Assembly: GCF_003383095.1 (NCBI RefSeq)
Contig: NZ_PSYW01000001.1
Location: forward strand, 1,302,001-1,366,000
Origin: Haloferax sp. Atlit-12N
Lineage (GTDB): Archaea > Halobacteriota > Halobacteria > Halobacteriales > Haloferacaceae
Length of the DNA stretch: 64,000 bases
Reading direction: 5' to 3'
Shown here: piece by piece, positions 1 to 7,719 of the stretch
How positions within the stretch are numbered: the stretch's first letter is position 1
Layout of the letters: each line of letters starts with the position of its first letter
The notes under the pieces: generated by a model
Seen by the model: only the letters and a program-made list of their open reading frames with translations
Databases searched by the model: none
Told to the model about the DNA's origin: nothing
Translations under genes and position numbers: made by a program

Positions 1-113
1 GCGAGCAGACGCGGGCGGGGTTCGTCGCCATGAACGAGGGACTGAAGACGCGTGTCGAGGGAGCGGTCGCGGCCGAGAAGCGGGAGGCGGCGGAGTCGTC
101 GGACGTGGCGTGA
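1..113 (+). CDS. 3' end of an unidentified gene
   Basis: An open frame enters from the left edge and stops at TGA 111-113. Only the last 36 residues are visible. They are Ala/Glu/Lys-rich and hydrophilic, end in ESSDVA, and look like an ordinary helical C-terminus of a soluble haloarchaeal protein. Codon use fits coding sequence, with G or C in most third positions. No motif is left to assign a family. It converges on the minus-strand gene that ends at 144, so it is not in one operon with anything in this window. Confidence 0.6.
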   Translation, partial: EQTRAGFVAMNEGLKTRVEGAVAAEKREAAESSDVA

Positions 114-143
114 TTCCCCGCAGTCACCGGGAGATTCGGTGCG

Positions 144-464
144 CTACAGCGACTCGCCGCAGAAACGGCAAGTGTCCCGGTCGGCTTCCTCCAGCGAGTG
201 GCAGTTCGGACAGGTGACGGTCTCGGTGCGGGCGGAAGGGATGCCGTTCGGCGACCGCGACTGACCCGCGCGGCGGCTCACTCCGGGTTCGTCGCGCCCG
301 AGGTTGAGGTACAGCGCCAATCCGAGAATCCCGCCGACGAACACCGAGAGGCCCCAGAGGAAGGCGTTGTGCGAACTGTGTCTGGTCGCGTCGATGCCGG
401 CCCAGACACTCACGGCGAACCAGAGCGGGAGGGCGACCACCGACAGGGCGACGAGGTCGACCAT
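144..464 (-). CDS. Small membrane protein with C-terminal zinc ribbon
   Basis: This 106-residue protein has two predicted membrane segments (about residues 5-25 and 30-55), a short Arg-rich linker, and a C-terminal cysteine module with two knuckles, CPNC and CRFC. That arrangement should bind one zinc ion on the cytoplasmic side. The start is an ATG. An AT-rich stretch lies immediately upstream on the minus strand, but I did not place a convincing box A. It lies downstream of tatCo with a gap of about 120 bp. The biochemical role is unknown. Membrane-anchored zinc ribbons of this kind are common in haloarchaea, so a specific link to Tat is only positional. Confidence 0.75.
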   Translation of the reverse strand: MVDLVALSVVALPLWFAVSVWAGIDATRHSSHNAFLWGLSVFVGGILGLALYLNLGRDEPGVSRRAGQSRSPNGIPSARTETVTCPNCHSLEEADRDTCRFCGESL

Positions 465-565
465 CGTGTGTATATTCTAACCATTCTGAGATAGGTCTTC
501 TGAACGGTCGGCGGTCGGCAGTCGGCAGAAACGAGGAGGAACAACCGGGCCGAGGGAGAAACGAG

Positions 566-570
566 AAAAA
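566..570 (-). terminator. Short U-run downstream of tatCo
   Basis: Read on the minus strand this is a run of five T residues shortly after the tatCo stop codon, which ends at 583. Archaeal termination often uses U-rich tracts without a strong hairpin, so this is a plausible 3' end. The run is short. Confidence 0.25.
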
Positions 571-582
571 GCGAGAATCCGG

Positions 583-2016
583 TCAGTTTCCGGTCCAACG
601 TAAGGCCGCGAGCGTCCCCTCGAACAGGACAATCATCGTCGCGCCGATGATGATCGGGGCCATCCCGGTCGGGTCGGGGCTGACGAGGAACGCGAGGCCG
701 AGGAACGCGCCCCAGAACAGCAGACGGCGGTCTTCGAGCCACTGCCGGGTGACGAGGTTCATCATGATGGCCAGTTCCACGAACAGCGGAATCTGGAAGA
801 CGACCGCCATGTAGCCCATCAGGATGAGGATGAGGTTGAACGTCTCTTTGAGACCGAACGCGACGACGGCGGTCCCCTCGGTGTAGGAGGTGAAGTACGC
901 GAATATGGCCGGGAGCACCACGAAGTGCGCGAAGAGGACACCGACGAGCGCGAGGATGAGGCTCGTCGGCACGGCCGCGAGGTAGTACTTGCGCTCTTTC
1001 GGGTAGAGGCCGGGACGCATGAACAGGTACGTCTCGTAGACGAACACGGGGAGGCCGATGACGGTGCCGGCGAGGCCGGCGACCTTCAGTTTGGTGAGGA
1101 TGAGTTCGAGCGGACCGTAGAGCCGCGGCCGGCGGTCCACGATGGTGTCCGCGCCGGGGATGTGGGAGTTCCAGAGGAAGTTGATAACGTCGGTCGCGCT
1201 CGGGATGTGGATGCCGAAAGCGGCCTGCGTGTCCACGAGCGCGTTGAGGATGTCCGCGCCGGGGAAGAGCACGAGCGTAATCGCGCCGGCGACGCCGAGG
1301 ACGACCGCCAGCCGGCGAATCATCTCCTCGATGTGCGCGGTCAGCGGCATCTCCTGGTCGCTCTCGGGTGCCTCGCCGACGAGGCCACCAACGTCTTCGT
1401 CGTCGAAGTCGTCGCCCTCGAACTCGGGGTCGTCGAACTCGGCGTCCTCGACGGAGACGGACGACGGAGCCACGCCGCCCACCTCGTCTTCGCCGGTCAG
1501 CGCCGGGGTCGCGCCGTCGGCCGCCGCGTCCGGGTCGGCGTCGTTGGCCGACTCGTCGCTCGAGTCATCGTACGTCCCCTCGGGCACGTGCGAGGTGTGT
1601 TCGTCGTCGGCGAGGAGACGCGGTTCGTCGTCGGAGTTGTCGGCATCGTCGCTATCACCGGTACTTCCGGAAGAATCACCATCAGCGTCGGAGTCCTCGA
1701 CACCGTCGTCCGAGTCGGAATCGTCCGCGTCGTCTTCGGAATCAGAATCGTCCGCGTCGCTTTCGGGGGCCGCATCAGTGTCGGCGTCGCCGGCGTCGTC
1801 TTCCGTCTCGTCGGTATCGGTGTCGTCGGAAGCGTCGTCGGCAGACCCGTCGGTAACGGTCTCGTCTCGCGGGGTGACTCGACCGTAAACCGGACCGTCG
1901 GACGACGAAGCCCCGTCGTCGTCAGACTCGTCGGACGAGCGCTGGTCGGCGTCGTCCGAGGCGTCCGTCTCGTCGTCGGCCGCAGAGAGCCCTGTGTCGC
2001 GCTCCTCGTCCGCCAT
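583..2016 (-). CDS. tatC1: Sec-independent translocase subunit TatCo with long acidic N-terminus
   Basis: TatC is the polytopic receptor of the twin-arginine pathway, which exports folded proteins and carries most secretion in haloarchaea. Of the 477 residues, only about 223-477 form the TatC domain: six hydrophobic segments, an early acidic/amphipathic stretch (HIEEMIRRL), a central PGLYPKERKY loop and the conserved PLELI...K region. Residues 1-222 are low-complexity Asp/Ser/Glu and hydrophilic, so the extension should be cytoplasmic. The ATG at 2016 lies 25-30 nt below a GTTATA box A and the frame is open throughout, so the extension is probably genuine. The gene is divergent from tatCt. 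The family call is secure. The function of the extension is unknown. Confidence 0.95.
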   Translation of the reverse strand: MADEERDTGLSAADDETDASDDADQRSSDESDDDGASSSDGPVYGRVTPRDETVTDGSADDASDDTDTDETEDDAGDADTDAAPESDADDSDSEDDADDSDSDDGVEDSDADGDSSGSTGDSDDADNSDDEPRLLADDEHTSHVPEGTYDDSSDESANDADPDAAADGATPALTGEDEVGGVAPSSVSVEDAEFDDPEFEGDDFDDEDVGGLVGEAPESDQEMPLTAHIEEMIRRLAVVLGVAGAITLVLFPGADILNALVDTQAAFGIHIPSATDVINFLWNSHIPGADTIVDRRPRLYGPLELILTKLKVAGLAGTVIGLPVFVYETYLFMRPGLYPKERKYYLAAVPTSLILALVGVLFAHFVVLPAIFAYFTSYTEGTAVVAFGLKETFNLILILMGYMAVVFQIPLFVELAIMMNLVTRQWLEDRRLLFWGAFLGLAFLVSPDPTGMAPIIIGATMIVLFEGTLAALRWTGN

Positions 2017-2040
2017 TCAGGTGTCCTACGCTTCCGGCCA

Positions 2041-2046
2041 GTTATA
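2041..2046 (-). promoter_or_regulatory. Box A for tatCo
   Basis: On the minus strand this reads TATAAC, centred about 27 nt upstream of the tatCo ATG at 2016. That spacing implies a leaderless transcript and supports the upstream start that includes the acidic extension. Confidence 0.5.
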
Positions 2047-2112
2047 GGTCTTTTCGCATCGCGCCGAGGAGGCGCGTCGAGGGAGTCGAAATCACGCCCG
2101 CGGTGAAAAAGA

Positions 2113-2120
2113 TTGATAAC
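2113..2120 (+). promoter_or_regulatory. Box A for tatCt
   Basis: TTGATAAC ends 27 nt before the tatCt ATG at 2147, the usual distance for a leaderless haloarchaeal promoter. The two tatC promoters sit back to back within 130 bp. Confidence 0.45.
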
Positions 2121-2146
2121 CGCCAGACTGCTTTCGCCACGTACGT

Positions 2147-4303
2147 ATGTCCAGCGCCCTCGACGAGGACACCCAACAGACCATCGCGGCAGGCCGCGAG
2201 ACCGCCGGTGCGATGCTCCGAGCGGCGCAAAAAGACCTCCAGAAGGTCTTTATCGTCTTCCTCGTCGGGTTCCTCGGTACGTTCTACGCGCTCCGACTCT
2301 ACGTCTGGGAGTTCTTCCGCGGCGTGACCAAGGCACAGATGGACGCCAGCATCGCCGGCGACGTCAGCATCATCGCCCAGACGCCGTTCGACGTCATCCT
2401 CTTGCAGGCGAAAATCGGCCTCGTCGTTGGGGTTCTCTTCGCGCTCCCGCCGTTCATCTACGTCTCGCGGGACGCGCTGAAAGCCCGGGGCGCGTGGCCG
2501 AAATCGCCCGTCGCGCCGTGGAAACTCGCACTCATCGGGCTGACGATGGTCGTGCTGTTCGCCGCGGGCGTCGCCTACGGCTACTTCGTCTTCTTCCCGT
2601 TCACGTTCGCGTTCCTCGCGCAGAACGCGCTGTCGGCCGGATTCACGCCGAGTTACTCCATCGTGAAGTGGGCGCAGTTTATTTTCCTGCTCACGCTCTC
2701 GTTCGGTCTCGCGAGCCAACTCCCGCTCGCGATGACCGCGCTCTCCTACGCCGAAATCGTCCCCTACGAACTGTTCCGCGACAAGTGGCGCCACGCCGTC
2801 GTCGGCATCTTCGCGTTCGGCGCGCTGTTCACCCCGCCGGACCCGTTCACCCAAATCATGTGGGCGGTACCCGTCATCACGCTGTACGCCTTCAGCCTCT
2901 ATCTCGCCCGCGTGGTCGTCACGGCCAAGCGCGGCAGCGAGAAGATGGACATCAAGGCGACGGCGACTCACCACTGGAACCTCCTCGCTGGCGTCGCCGT
3001 CGTCGGCGGCCTCCTCGTCTACGCCTTCTACGAGTACGGCGGCGTCGGCCTCGTCAACAACGGACTCGCCGCGGTCGGAAGCGACTACGTGTTCCTCGAC
3101 CCCGGCACGGGACTCGTGTTGGGCGCGTTCGTCGTCGCCGGCGGTGTCGTCGGCCTCGCGCTCGGGCTCGCCTACCTCGTCTACCGCGACATCCAGCGGC
3201 TCGAACGGACCGAAATCGGCGTCGGTGACCCCTCGAAACTCGACCTCTCCGCGCTCGACGTGGCGGGCGTCCGCGCCGCGCCGCCCGAGGTCTTCGCCGA
3301 CCGCGACGAAGACGAGATTATGAGCCTCGCGTCCGCCGCAATCGACGACGGCGACAAGGCCAAAGCGCAGGCCCTCATCGACCGGTTCGACGAGGCCGAA
3401 GCGGACCGCGAGGCTGAGGCGGCCGACGCCGAAGACGAGCCGGGCGAACTCGAAGACCGGACGACCCGCGCGGGCGGCGCGTTCTTCTCCGAACTGACCG
3501 GGGGCGAGACCGACGAGGACGACGTCGGCGGCTACTACACCGACATCGCGTTCATCGTCGACTCCGTCACCTCGCGGGCGTTCTGGGTCGTCGGCTGGTT
3601 CATGCTCGTCCTCGCGACGACGTTCGGCTGGCTCTACACGGGCGGCATCAGGGACGTCTACGAGGACTTCCTCGGCCGACTCCCCGCCGCGGTGACGCCC
3701 GAGGAGGTGCTCAACGTCGTCGCGCTTCACCCGATGGAAGCGCTCATCTTCGAGGTGAAGTTCTCGACGATTCTGGCCGTGCTGGCGACGCTTCCGCTCG
3801 TCGCGTACTTCGCGTGGCCCGCGCTCCGCGAGCGCAACATCATCCGCAAGCGCCGCCGGACCGTCTTCCTGTGGACCGGCGCGCTCGCCGGCGGTCTCCT
3901 CGGCGGCTTCGCGCTCGGCTACAGCTACGTCGCGCCGACAGTCATCACGTTCCTCGTCGAGGACGCCATCGCGGCGAACATGATAATCTCCTACCGCATC
4001 ACCAACTTCTTCTGGCTCATCTTCTTCACCACCGCGGGTATCGGCCTCCTCGCCGACATCCCCATCCTGATGGTGCTTCTCAACACCGCCGGCATCAGCT
4101 ACCGGATGATGCGGAAGCGCTGGCGCGAGGTCACGGTGTTCATCCTCGCCATCTCGGCGGTGTTCACCCCCGCGAGCATCACGACGATGTTCATGGTGAC
4201 GCTCCCGCTGATGGCCGCCTACGGCATCGGTCTCGGCATCCTGTTCGTGCTGACGGTCGGCGGCCGGCGCGACCTCTCGCCCGCCCGCGGCGCGGCGGAG
4301 TGA
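2147..4303 (+). CDS. tatC2: Tandem (double-domain) translocase subunit TatCt
   Basis: This 718-residue protein contains two complete TatC domains in one chain, at roughly residues 45-270 and 460-705. They are joined by a linker with two further hydrophobic segments (around 280-345) and an acidic, Glu/Asp-rich stretch (around 360-450). The extra segments would give 14 membrane spans and let both TatC halves keep the same topology. Each half retains TatC signatures: a hydrophilic loop between spans, FEVKFS/LLQAKIG-like segments, and a Pro/Arg-rich cytoplasmic loop. Tandem TatC is a known haloarchaeal form and is reported essential in Haloferax volcanii. The divergent single-domain tatCo next to it completes the receptor pair. 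The tatA genes are not in the window. Confidence 0.95.
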   Translation: MSSALDEDTQQTIAAGRETAGAMLRAAQKDLQKVFIVFLVGFLGTFYALRLYVWEFFRGVTKAQMDASIAGDVSIIAQTPFDVILLQAKIGLVVGVLFALPPFIYVSRDALKARGAWPKSPVAPWKLALIGLTMVVLFAAGVAYGYFVFFPFTFAFLAQNALSAGFTPSYSIVKWAQFIFLLTLSFGLASQLPLAMTALSYAEIVPYELFRDKWRHAVVGIFAFGALFTPPDPFTQIMWAVPVITLYAFSLYLARVVVTAKRGSEKMDIKATATHHWNLLAGVAVVGGLLVYAFYEYGGVGLVNNGLAAVGSDYVFLDPGTGLVLGAFVVAGGVVGLALGLAYLVYRDIQRLERTEIGVGDPSKLDLSALDVAGVRAAPPEVFADRDEDEIMSLASAAIDDGDKAKAQALIDRFDEAEADREAEAADAEDEPGELEDRTTRAGGAFFSELTGGETDEDDVGGYYTDIAFIVDSVTSRAFWVVGWFMLVLATTFGWLYTGGIRDVYEDFLGRLPAAVTPEEVLNVVALHPMEALIFEVKFSTILAVLATLPLVAYFAWPALRERNIIRKRRRTVFLWTGALAGGLLGGFALGYSYVAPTVITFLVEDAIAANMIISYRITNFFWLIFFTTAGIGLLADIPILMVLLNTAGISYRMMRKRWREVTVFILAISAVFTPASITTMFMVTLPLMAAYGIGLGILFVLTVGGRRDLSPARGAAE

Positions 4304-4385
4304 GGGCGGTCCTCGAAGCGACCGCCGCGCCGACTCACCGGCCCGAAAACGCGCCAAATATCGCCGCTGAGACCGTTGAAAAGGC

Positions 4386-4406
4386 GTTAAGTATTCTCGT
4401 GAGAAT
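4386..4406 (+). promoter_or_regulatory. Box A plus palindrome, probable self-operator of the RHH gene
   Basis: GTTAAGTA (4386-4393) lies 22-29 nt before the ATG at 4415 and is a good box A. It runs directly into a perfect palindrome, ATTCTC-GT-GAGAAT (4393-4406), that ends 8 nt before the start codon. A short inverted repeat between the TATA element and the start of a ribbon-helix-helix gene is where an autorepressor would bind. Confidence 0.5.
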
Positions 4407-4414
4407 CGCAGAGT

Positions 4415-4591
4415 ATGGCCAAGATAAGCGTCGAGATTCCCGACGAACTGCTCGCTGACTTAGACGAGCACGTCGGCGACGACAGGAAATTCGTGAACCG
4501 GAGCGATGCGGTTCGGGCGTCTATCCGGAAGACGCTCGATATCCTCGACGAGATAGACGACCGACACAACCGACTCGTCGAAGATGAGTGA
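4415..4591 (+). CDS. CopG-type ribbon-helix-helix regulator
   Basis: This 58-residue protein begins MAKISVEIPDELLADLDEHV, the typical RHH pattern: a beta strand of alternating residues that enters the major groove, then two helices with the N-cap FVNRSDAVRASIRKTL. RHH proteins act as dimers on inverted repeats. The last codons overlap the start of the downstream transporter (ATG 4584, stop 4589-4591), which implies translational coupling. A perfect 14-bp palindrome in its own promoter is the likely target. No toxin-like partner is present, so I read it as a transcription factor controlling the transporter, not an antitoxin. Confidence 0.85.
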   Translation: MAKISVEIPDELLADLDEHVGDDRKFVNRSDAVRASIRKTLDILDEIDDRHNRLVEDE

Positions 4592-5300
4592 GGGGCGGTC
4601 GGCCGTCGGGCAGGTCGCCCTCGTCGGCCTGTTCGTCACCGCGCTGACGACGGCGCAGTTGACGGCGTCGAAACTGCTCGCGATTCCCCTGCCGGCCGCA
4701 ATCGGCGAACTCCCGTACGTCGGCGCGGCCATCCTGATGCCGGGGGCGGCGCTGGCGTACGCGCTCACCTTCTTCGCGTCCGACTGCTACTCCGAACTGT
4801 ACGGTCGCCGGGCGGCACAGGTCATGGTGAACGTCGGCTTCGTCATGAACTTCGTCCTCCTCGGCCTCGTCTGGAGCACCATCGCCGCACCCGCCGCGGA
4901 CCCCGAGTTCGCCGGGCAGTTCGCCACGGTGCTCTCGTCGGGGACGAACATCGTCGCCGGGAGCCTGCTCGCGTACCTCGTGAGCCAGAACTGGGACGTC
5001 ATCGTCTTCCACGGCATCCGCGACATGACCGACGGCGCGTTCCTCTGGCTCCGCAACATCGTCTCGACGGCGACGAGTCAGGCCATCGACACGGTCATCT
5101 TCGTCGGCGTCGCGTTCTACGTCGCGCCGACGGTCCTCGGTATCGGCGACCCGTTCGAGTGGAACGTCCTCGTCGGCCTCGCCGTCGGCCAGTATCTCCT
5201 GAAACTCCTCATCGCAGTCGTGGACACCCCGTTCGTCTACGGGGTCGTCGCGCTCCTGCGCGACGACGAGTCCTCGACCGACGGCTGGGTCGCGGACTGA
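4584..5300 (+). CDS. Queuosine/archaeosine precursor transporter, YhhQ family
   Basis: This 238-residue integral membrane protein has about six hydrophobic segments and matches the vitamin/queuosine precursor uptake family (COG1738, DUF165). Diagnostic stretches are DCYSELYGRRAAQ in the first third, WDVIVFHGIRDMTDG and the following LRN..ST..SQ..DT segment. In bacteria the family imports 7-deazaguanine precursors (preQ0/preQ1). In a haloarchaeon the product would feed archaeosine in tRNA. The start codon overlaps the end of the RHH gene, so the two are co-translated and probably co-regulated. The substrate is inferred from the family. Confidence 0.85.
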   Translation: MSEGRSAVGQVALVGLFVTALTTAQLTASKLLAIPLPAAIGELPYVGAAILMPGAALAYALTFFASDCYSELYGRRAAQVMVNVGFVMNFVLLGLVWSTIAAPAADPEFAGQFATVLSSGTNIVAGSLLAYLVSQNWDVIVFHGIRDMTDGAFLWLRNIVSTATSQAIDTVIFVGVAFYVAPTVLGIGDPFEWNVLVGLAVGQYLLKLLIAVVDTPFVYGVVALLRDDESSTDGWVAD

Positions 5301-5355
5301 GGCGTTCTCGGGACGACGGACGGCTTATCTCTTTTGGTAGCATACCACACGGTGT

Positions 5356-5532
5356 ATGGCCGACGAGCACCGCCACAGGCTCACCGAACGGGACGGGATG
5401 GAGATGGGGGTTCGCTGTCCGAACTGCGGGACGTACACGTCGTTCGGCGATATCCTCGCCACCGGAGCCTGCCGCGGGGGTTGGAAGGGGTGCCGGACGG
5501 GGCTTCGCCTCGACCTCGTGGTGTACGACTGA
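5356..5532 (+). CDS. 58-residue Cys-containing protein
   Basis: The frame from ATG 5356 to TGA 5530-5532 encodes 58 residues with a CPNCG knuckle near residue 21 and two further cysteines (around 39 and 46) in a Gly/Trp/Arg-rich segment. The four cysteines could hold one zinc ion, as in the CPxCG-type small zinc proteins of haloarchaea. Codon usage is coding-like. The gene stands alone between the transporter and a convergent membrane protein. No function can be assigned, and zinc binding is inferred from cysteine spacing. Confidence 0.65.
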   Translation: MADEHRHRLTERDGMEMGVRCPNCGTYTSFGDILATGACRGGWKGCRTGLRLDLVVYD

Positions 5533-5592
5533 AAAAGACGGTGCGGCGATGAGACGCTGCGGCGCGGAGCCGGCGAGAGCGACAGCGTACGC

Positions 5593-5994
5593 TCAGACCG
5601 CCGTGTCAGTGCCCGACGGGTCGTTCAGGTAGAGGTACGCCGCCGCGACGGCGAAAACCGCCTCGCCGCCCTTCGAGAGAATCGCCATGTCGCTGACCCG
5701 TCCGCTCATGACGACCCAGGCGACGATTTGAGCGAGCGCGAACGCGATGGCGACGAGGTAGAACTCGCGCCGCCAGAACCTGCTCAGGTAGACGGCGGTA
5801 CCCGCGAGGAAGCCGACGCCCGCGAGGACGAACAGCACCGCCTGTGTCTGGTCGAACTGGAGCAACATCGGGGCCATCGAGAGGTGGACGTACGCCGACG
5901 CCAACGCCCCGGCGATAGCGACGTACGGGACGATGCCCGACGGAAGGCCGGTGAACAGGGGTCGCGACTCGGCGGTCGTGGTATCTGCTGACAT
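5593..5994 (-). CDS. Four-helix integral membrane protein, unknown function
   Basis: The 133-residue sequence has four hydrophobic segments (around 22-42, 50-70, 76-98 and 104-122), short loops, a polar N-terminus (MSADTTTAES) and a short acidic tail. There are no conserved charged or metal-binding residues within the spans. AT-rich sequence (ATTATTATC on the minus strand) lies about 30-38 nt before the ATG and may be its promoter. The protein resembles uncharacterised haloarchaeal membrane proteins. I cannot name a family with confidence. Confidence 0.75.
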   Translation of the reverse strand: MSADTTTAESRPLFTGLPSGIVPYVAIAGALASAYVHLSMAPMLLQFDQTQAVLFVLAGVGFLAGTAVYLSRFWRREFYLVAIAFALAQIVAWVVMSGRVSDMAILSKGGEAVFAVAAAYLYLNDPSGTDTAV

Positions 5995-6113
5995 GGGGAC
6001 TCACGAACAAAATCGTGTCAACTGATAATAATTCTTGCCCGAAGTTAGGCACAAATTCCGCCGAGAACGAGACCGGGTGACGCGGGAGTCAAAACTGCGG
6101 GAACCCGGCACGC

Positions 6114-6887
6114 TCAGTCGTCGATTGGCTCGGCGAAGGCGAACCGCGGTTTCACGTCGGTGACGCGGACCGTCGGGGTGTCGCCCGCCTCCGTGCCGGA
6201 GACGAACAGGGTGAAGTCCTCGACCTTGGCGATGCCGTCTCCCTCGCTGCCCACGTCGACGATTTCCACGTCGAGTTCGTCGCCCTTCCGAACCGGCGCG
6301 GTGAGGAAGTGCTTGCCGACGAGGTACTGCTCGGAAGAGCTATCGCGCGAGGCGTCGGGGCGCATCGACCGAACGTACTGGAACTCCCGTTCCATGTCGG
6401 CGCGGAGGTCCGCGACGTCCGGGCCGTCGAACACCTTCACGGCGAAGTCGCCGCCGGTCGCCAACAGTTCCTGTGCGACCTCGAACGCCTGCCGGGCGAG
6501 GTAGACAGAGCGAGCGTGGTCCAGCGAGTACTCGCCGGTCATGTTCGGCGCCATGTCGGAGACGACGGCGTCGGCCCCGCGCTCGCCGATGACGGCCGTC
6601 AGCTCTTCTTTCGTCTCGTCTTCGGTCATGTCGCCGCGAATCGTCTGGACGTTGTCGCGGTCGATGCCGCGGATTCGCTGGAGGTCGACGCCGACGACCT
6701 TGCCGTGGTCGCCGACCGCCTCAGAGGCGACCTGCAGCCACCCACCCGGGGCGGCACCGAGGTCGACGACGGTGTTGCCGGGGCCGAACAGCCCCGCGTC
6801 CCCGTCGAGTTGTTTCAGCTTGTAGGCCGAGCGGGCGCGGTAGCCCTCCTGTTTGGCCTTGTTGTAGTAGTGGTCCTTGCGCGCCAT
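6114..6887 (-). CDS. rlmE: 23S rRNA (uridine-2'-O)-methyltransferase RlmE with TRAM domain
   Basis: RlmE/FtsJ methylates the 2'-OH of a uridine in the peptidyl-transferase centre of 23S rRNA using S-adenosylmethionine. The Rossmann fold covers residues 1-190 with the SAM motif VVDLGAAPGGW. The K-D-K-E catalytic set is visible in SAYKLKQ, VSDMAPN, FAVKVF and SEQYLVGKHF. Residues about 195-257 form a TRAM domain (KGDELDVEIVDVGSEGDG), a beta-barrel RNA-binding module that archaeal RlmE proteins carry and E. coli RlmE lacks. At 257 residues the length fits this two-domain form. It is monocistronic. Confidence 0.93.
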   Translation of the reverse strand: MARKDHYYNKAKQEGYRARSAYKLKQLDGDAGLFGPGNTVVDLGAAPGGWLQVASEAVGDHGKVVGVDLQRIRGIDRDNVQTIRGDMTEDETKEELTAVIGERGADAVVSDMAPNMTGEYSLDHARSVYLARQAFEVAQELLATGGDFAVKVFDGPDVADLRADMEREFQYVRSMRPDASRDSSSEQYLVGKHFLTAPVRKGDELDVEIVDVGSEGDGIAKVEDFTLFVSGTEAGDTPTVRVTDVKPRFAFAEPIDD

Positions 6888-6996
6888 GGTCTTGACATCA
6901 GTAGCGTATCAGGCCGTATACCGGCTTCGGCTTGCGCCGTGAATCGTGCGGAACCATGCCACGTCACGGGAGCCACGGACGTCGAGGCGGCCGGGC

Positions 6997-7446
6997 TCAG
7001 TCGTCGCCGACGAGTTCGTCGAACAGCGCCGAGACGCGCCCCTCGATGTCGTCGCGAATCGCCCGAACCGCATCGAGGTCCTGTCCGTCTGGGTCATCGA
7101 GGTCCCAGTCGCGAGCGTCGCCGCGCCACGTCATCGGGCAGATTCCCTCTGCCGAACAGCCCATCGTGACGACGATGTCCACGCCCATAATCTCGTCTTG
7201 GTCGATTGCGCGGGGCGTCTCGTCGGCGAGGTCGAACCCCTCCTCGCGCATGACTTCGACGACCTCGTCGTGGACGTGGTCGGCGGGGTCGGTGCCGCCG
7301 GTGACGACCTCGATTCGGTCGCCGACGCCGCGCTCGTCGCGCTCCCGGCGGGCGAAGGCCGTCGCCATCTGGCTCCGGCCGGCGTTCTGGACGCAGACGA
7401 AGGCGACGCGGGTCGAAGTCGCGTCGGCGTCGGCGTCGTCGCTCAT
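6997..7446 (-). CDS. Low-molecular-weight phosphatase / arsenate reductase-like protein
   Basis: The 149-residue protein has the CX5R phosphate loop near the N-terminus (CVQNAGRS), preceded by a strand (TRVAFV) as in LMW protein tyrosine phosphatases and thioredoxin-coupled ArsC. A second cysteine cluster, MGCSAEGICPMTW, around residues 95-107 matches the redox cysteines of ArsC, and DWDLDDP supplies the aspartate general acid. Together these favour arsenate reductase over tyrosine phosphatase. There is no ars operon beside it (no ArsR, ArsA or Acr3), so the role is uncertain. The first ten residues are acidic and disordered. Confidence 0.8.
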   Translation of the reverse strand: MSDDADADATSTRVAFVCVQNAGRSQMATAFARRERDERGVGDRIEVVTGGTDPADHVHDEVVEVMREEGFDLADETPRAIDQDEIMGVDIVVTMGCSAEGICPMTWRGDARDWDLDDPDGQDLDAVRAIRDDIEGRVSALFDELVGDD

Positions 7447-7688
7447 CTCTCGGCACCTCGTCGGCGGGCGGCTGGCTTCGTCTCGTTGTTCCCCATGACC
7501 AGGGGTTACACAATCAGCTATTTGAGTGCTTTGAAGCCCGAAACCCCCGAAATCGACGGTTTAGCTATGTACGAAAATAGTGACAAAAACACACATGGGG
7601 AGCCGACGGGAGCGGTGGGGTACTCGCGGGAGCGCGCACGCGGGAGAGCGTGCGAACATCATATTGCGATGAGTCCAAATCAGGAGTA

Positions 7689-7695
7689 TTTTTAA
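7689..7695 (+). promoter_or_regulatory. Box A for pcn
   Basis: TTTTTAA is centred about 27 nt upstream of the pcn ATG at 7720, a strong haloarchaeal TATA element giving a leaderless mRNA. The rest of the 273-bp gap 7447-7719 is relatively AT-rich and shows no further gene. Confidence 0.6.
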
Positions 7696-7719
7696 GACCG
7701 CTGTCGTACGACGGCACAT

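Noticed and set aside
1497-1856. Long frames on both strands inside the acidic part of tatCo
   Set aside because: The Asp/Ser codon repeats (GAC, TCG, GTC) leave all frames open. The alternative translations are monotonous Arg/Pro/Thr or Ser sequences with no start or promoter.
2042-4357. 771-codon minus-strand open frame antisense to tatCt
   Set aside because: It is the shadow of a GC-rich coding gene. The product is Arg/Asp/Glu-rich without hydrophobic core, and tatCt on the plus strand has clear homology.
4415-5300. RHH gene plus transporter as a toxin-antitoxin pair
   Set aside because: The downstream protein is a full-length polytopic transporter of a known family and is not a small toxin.
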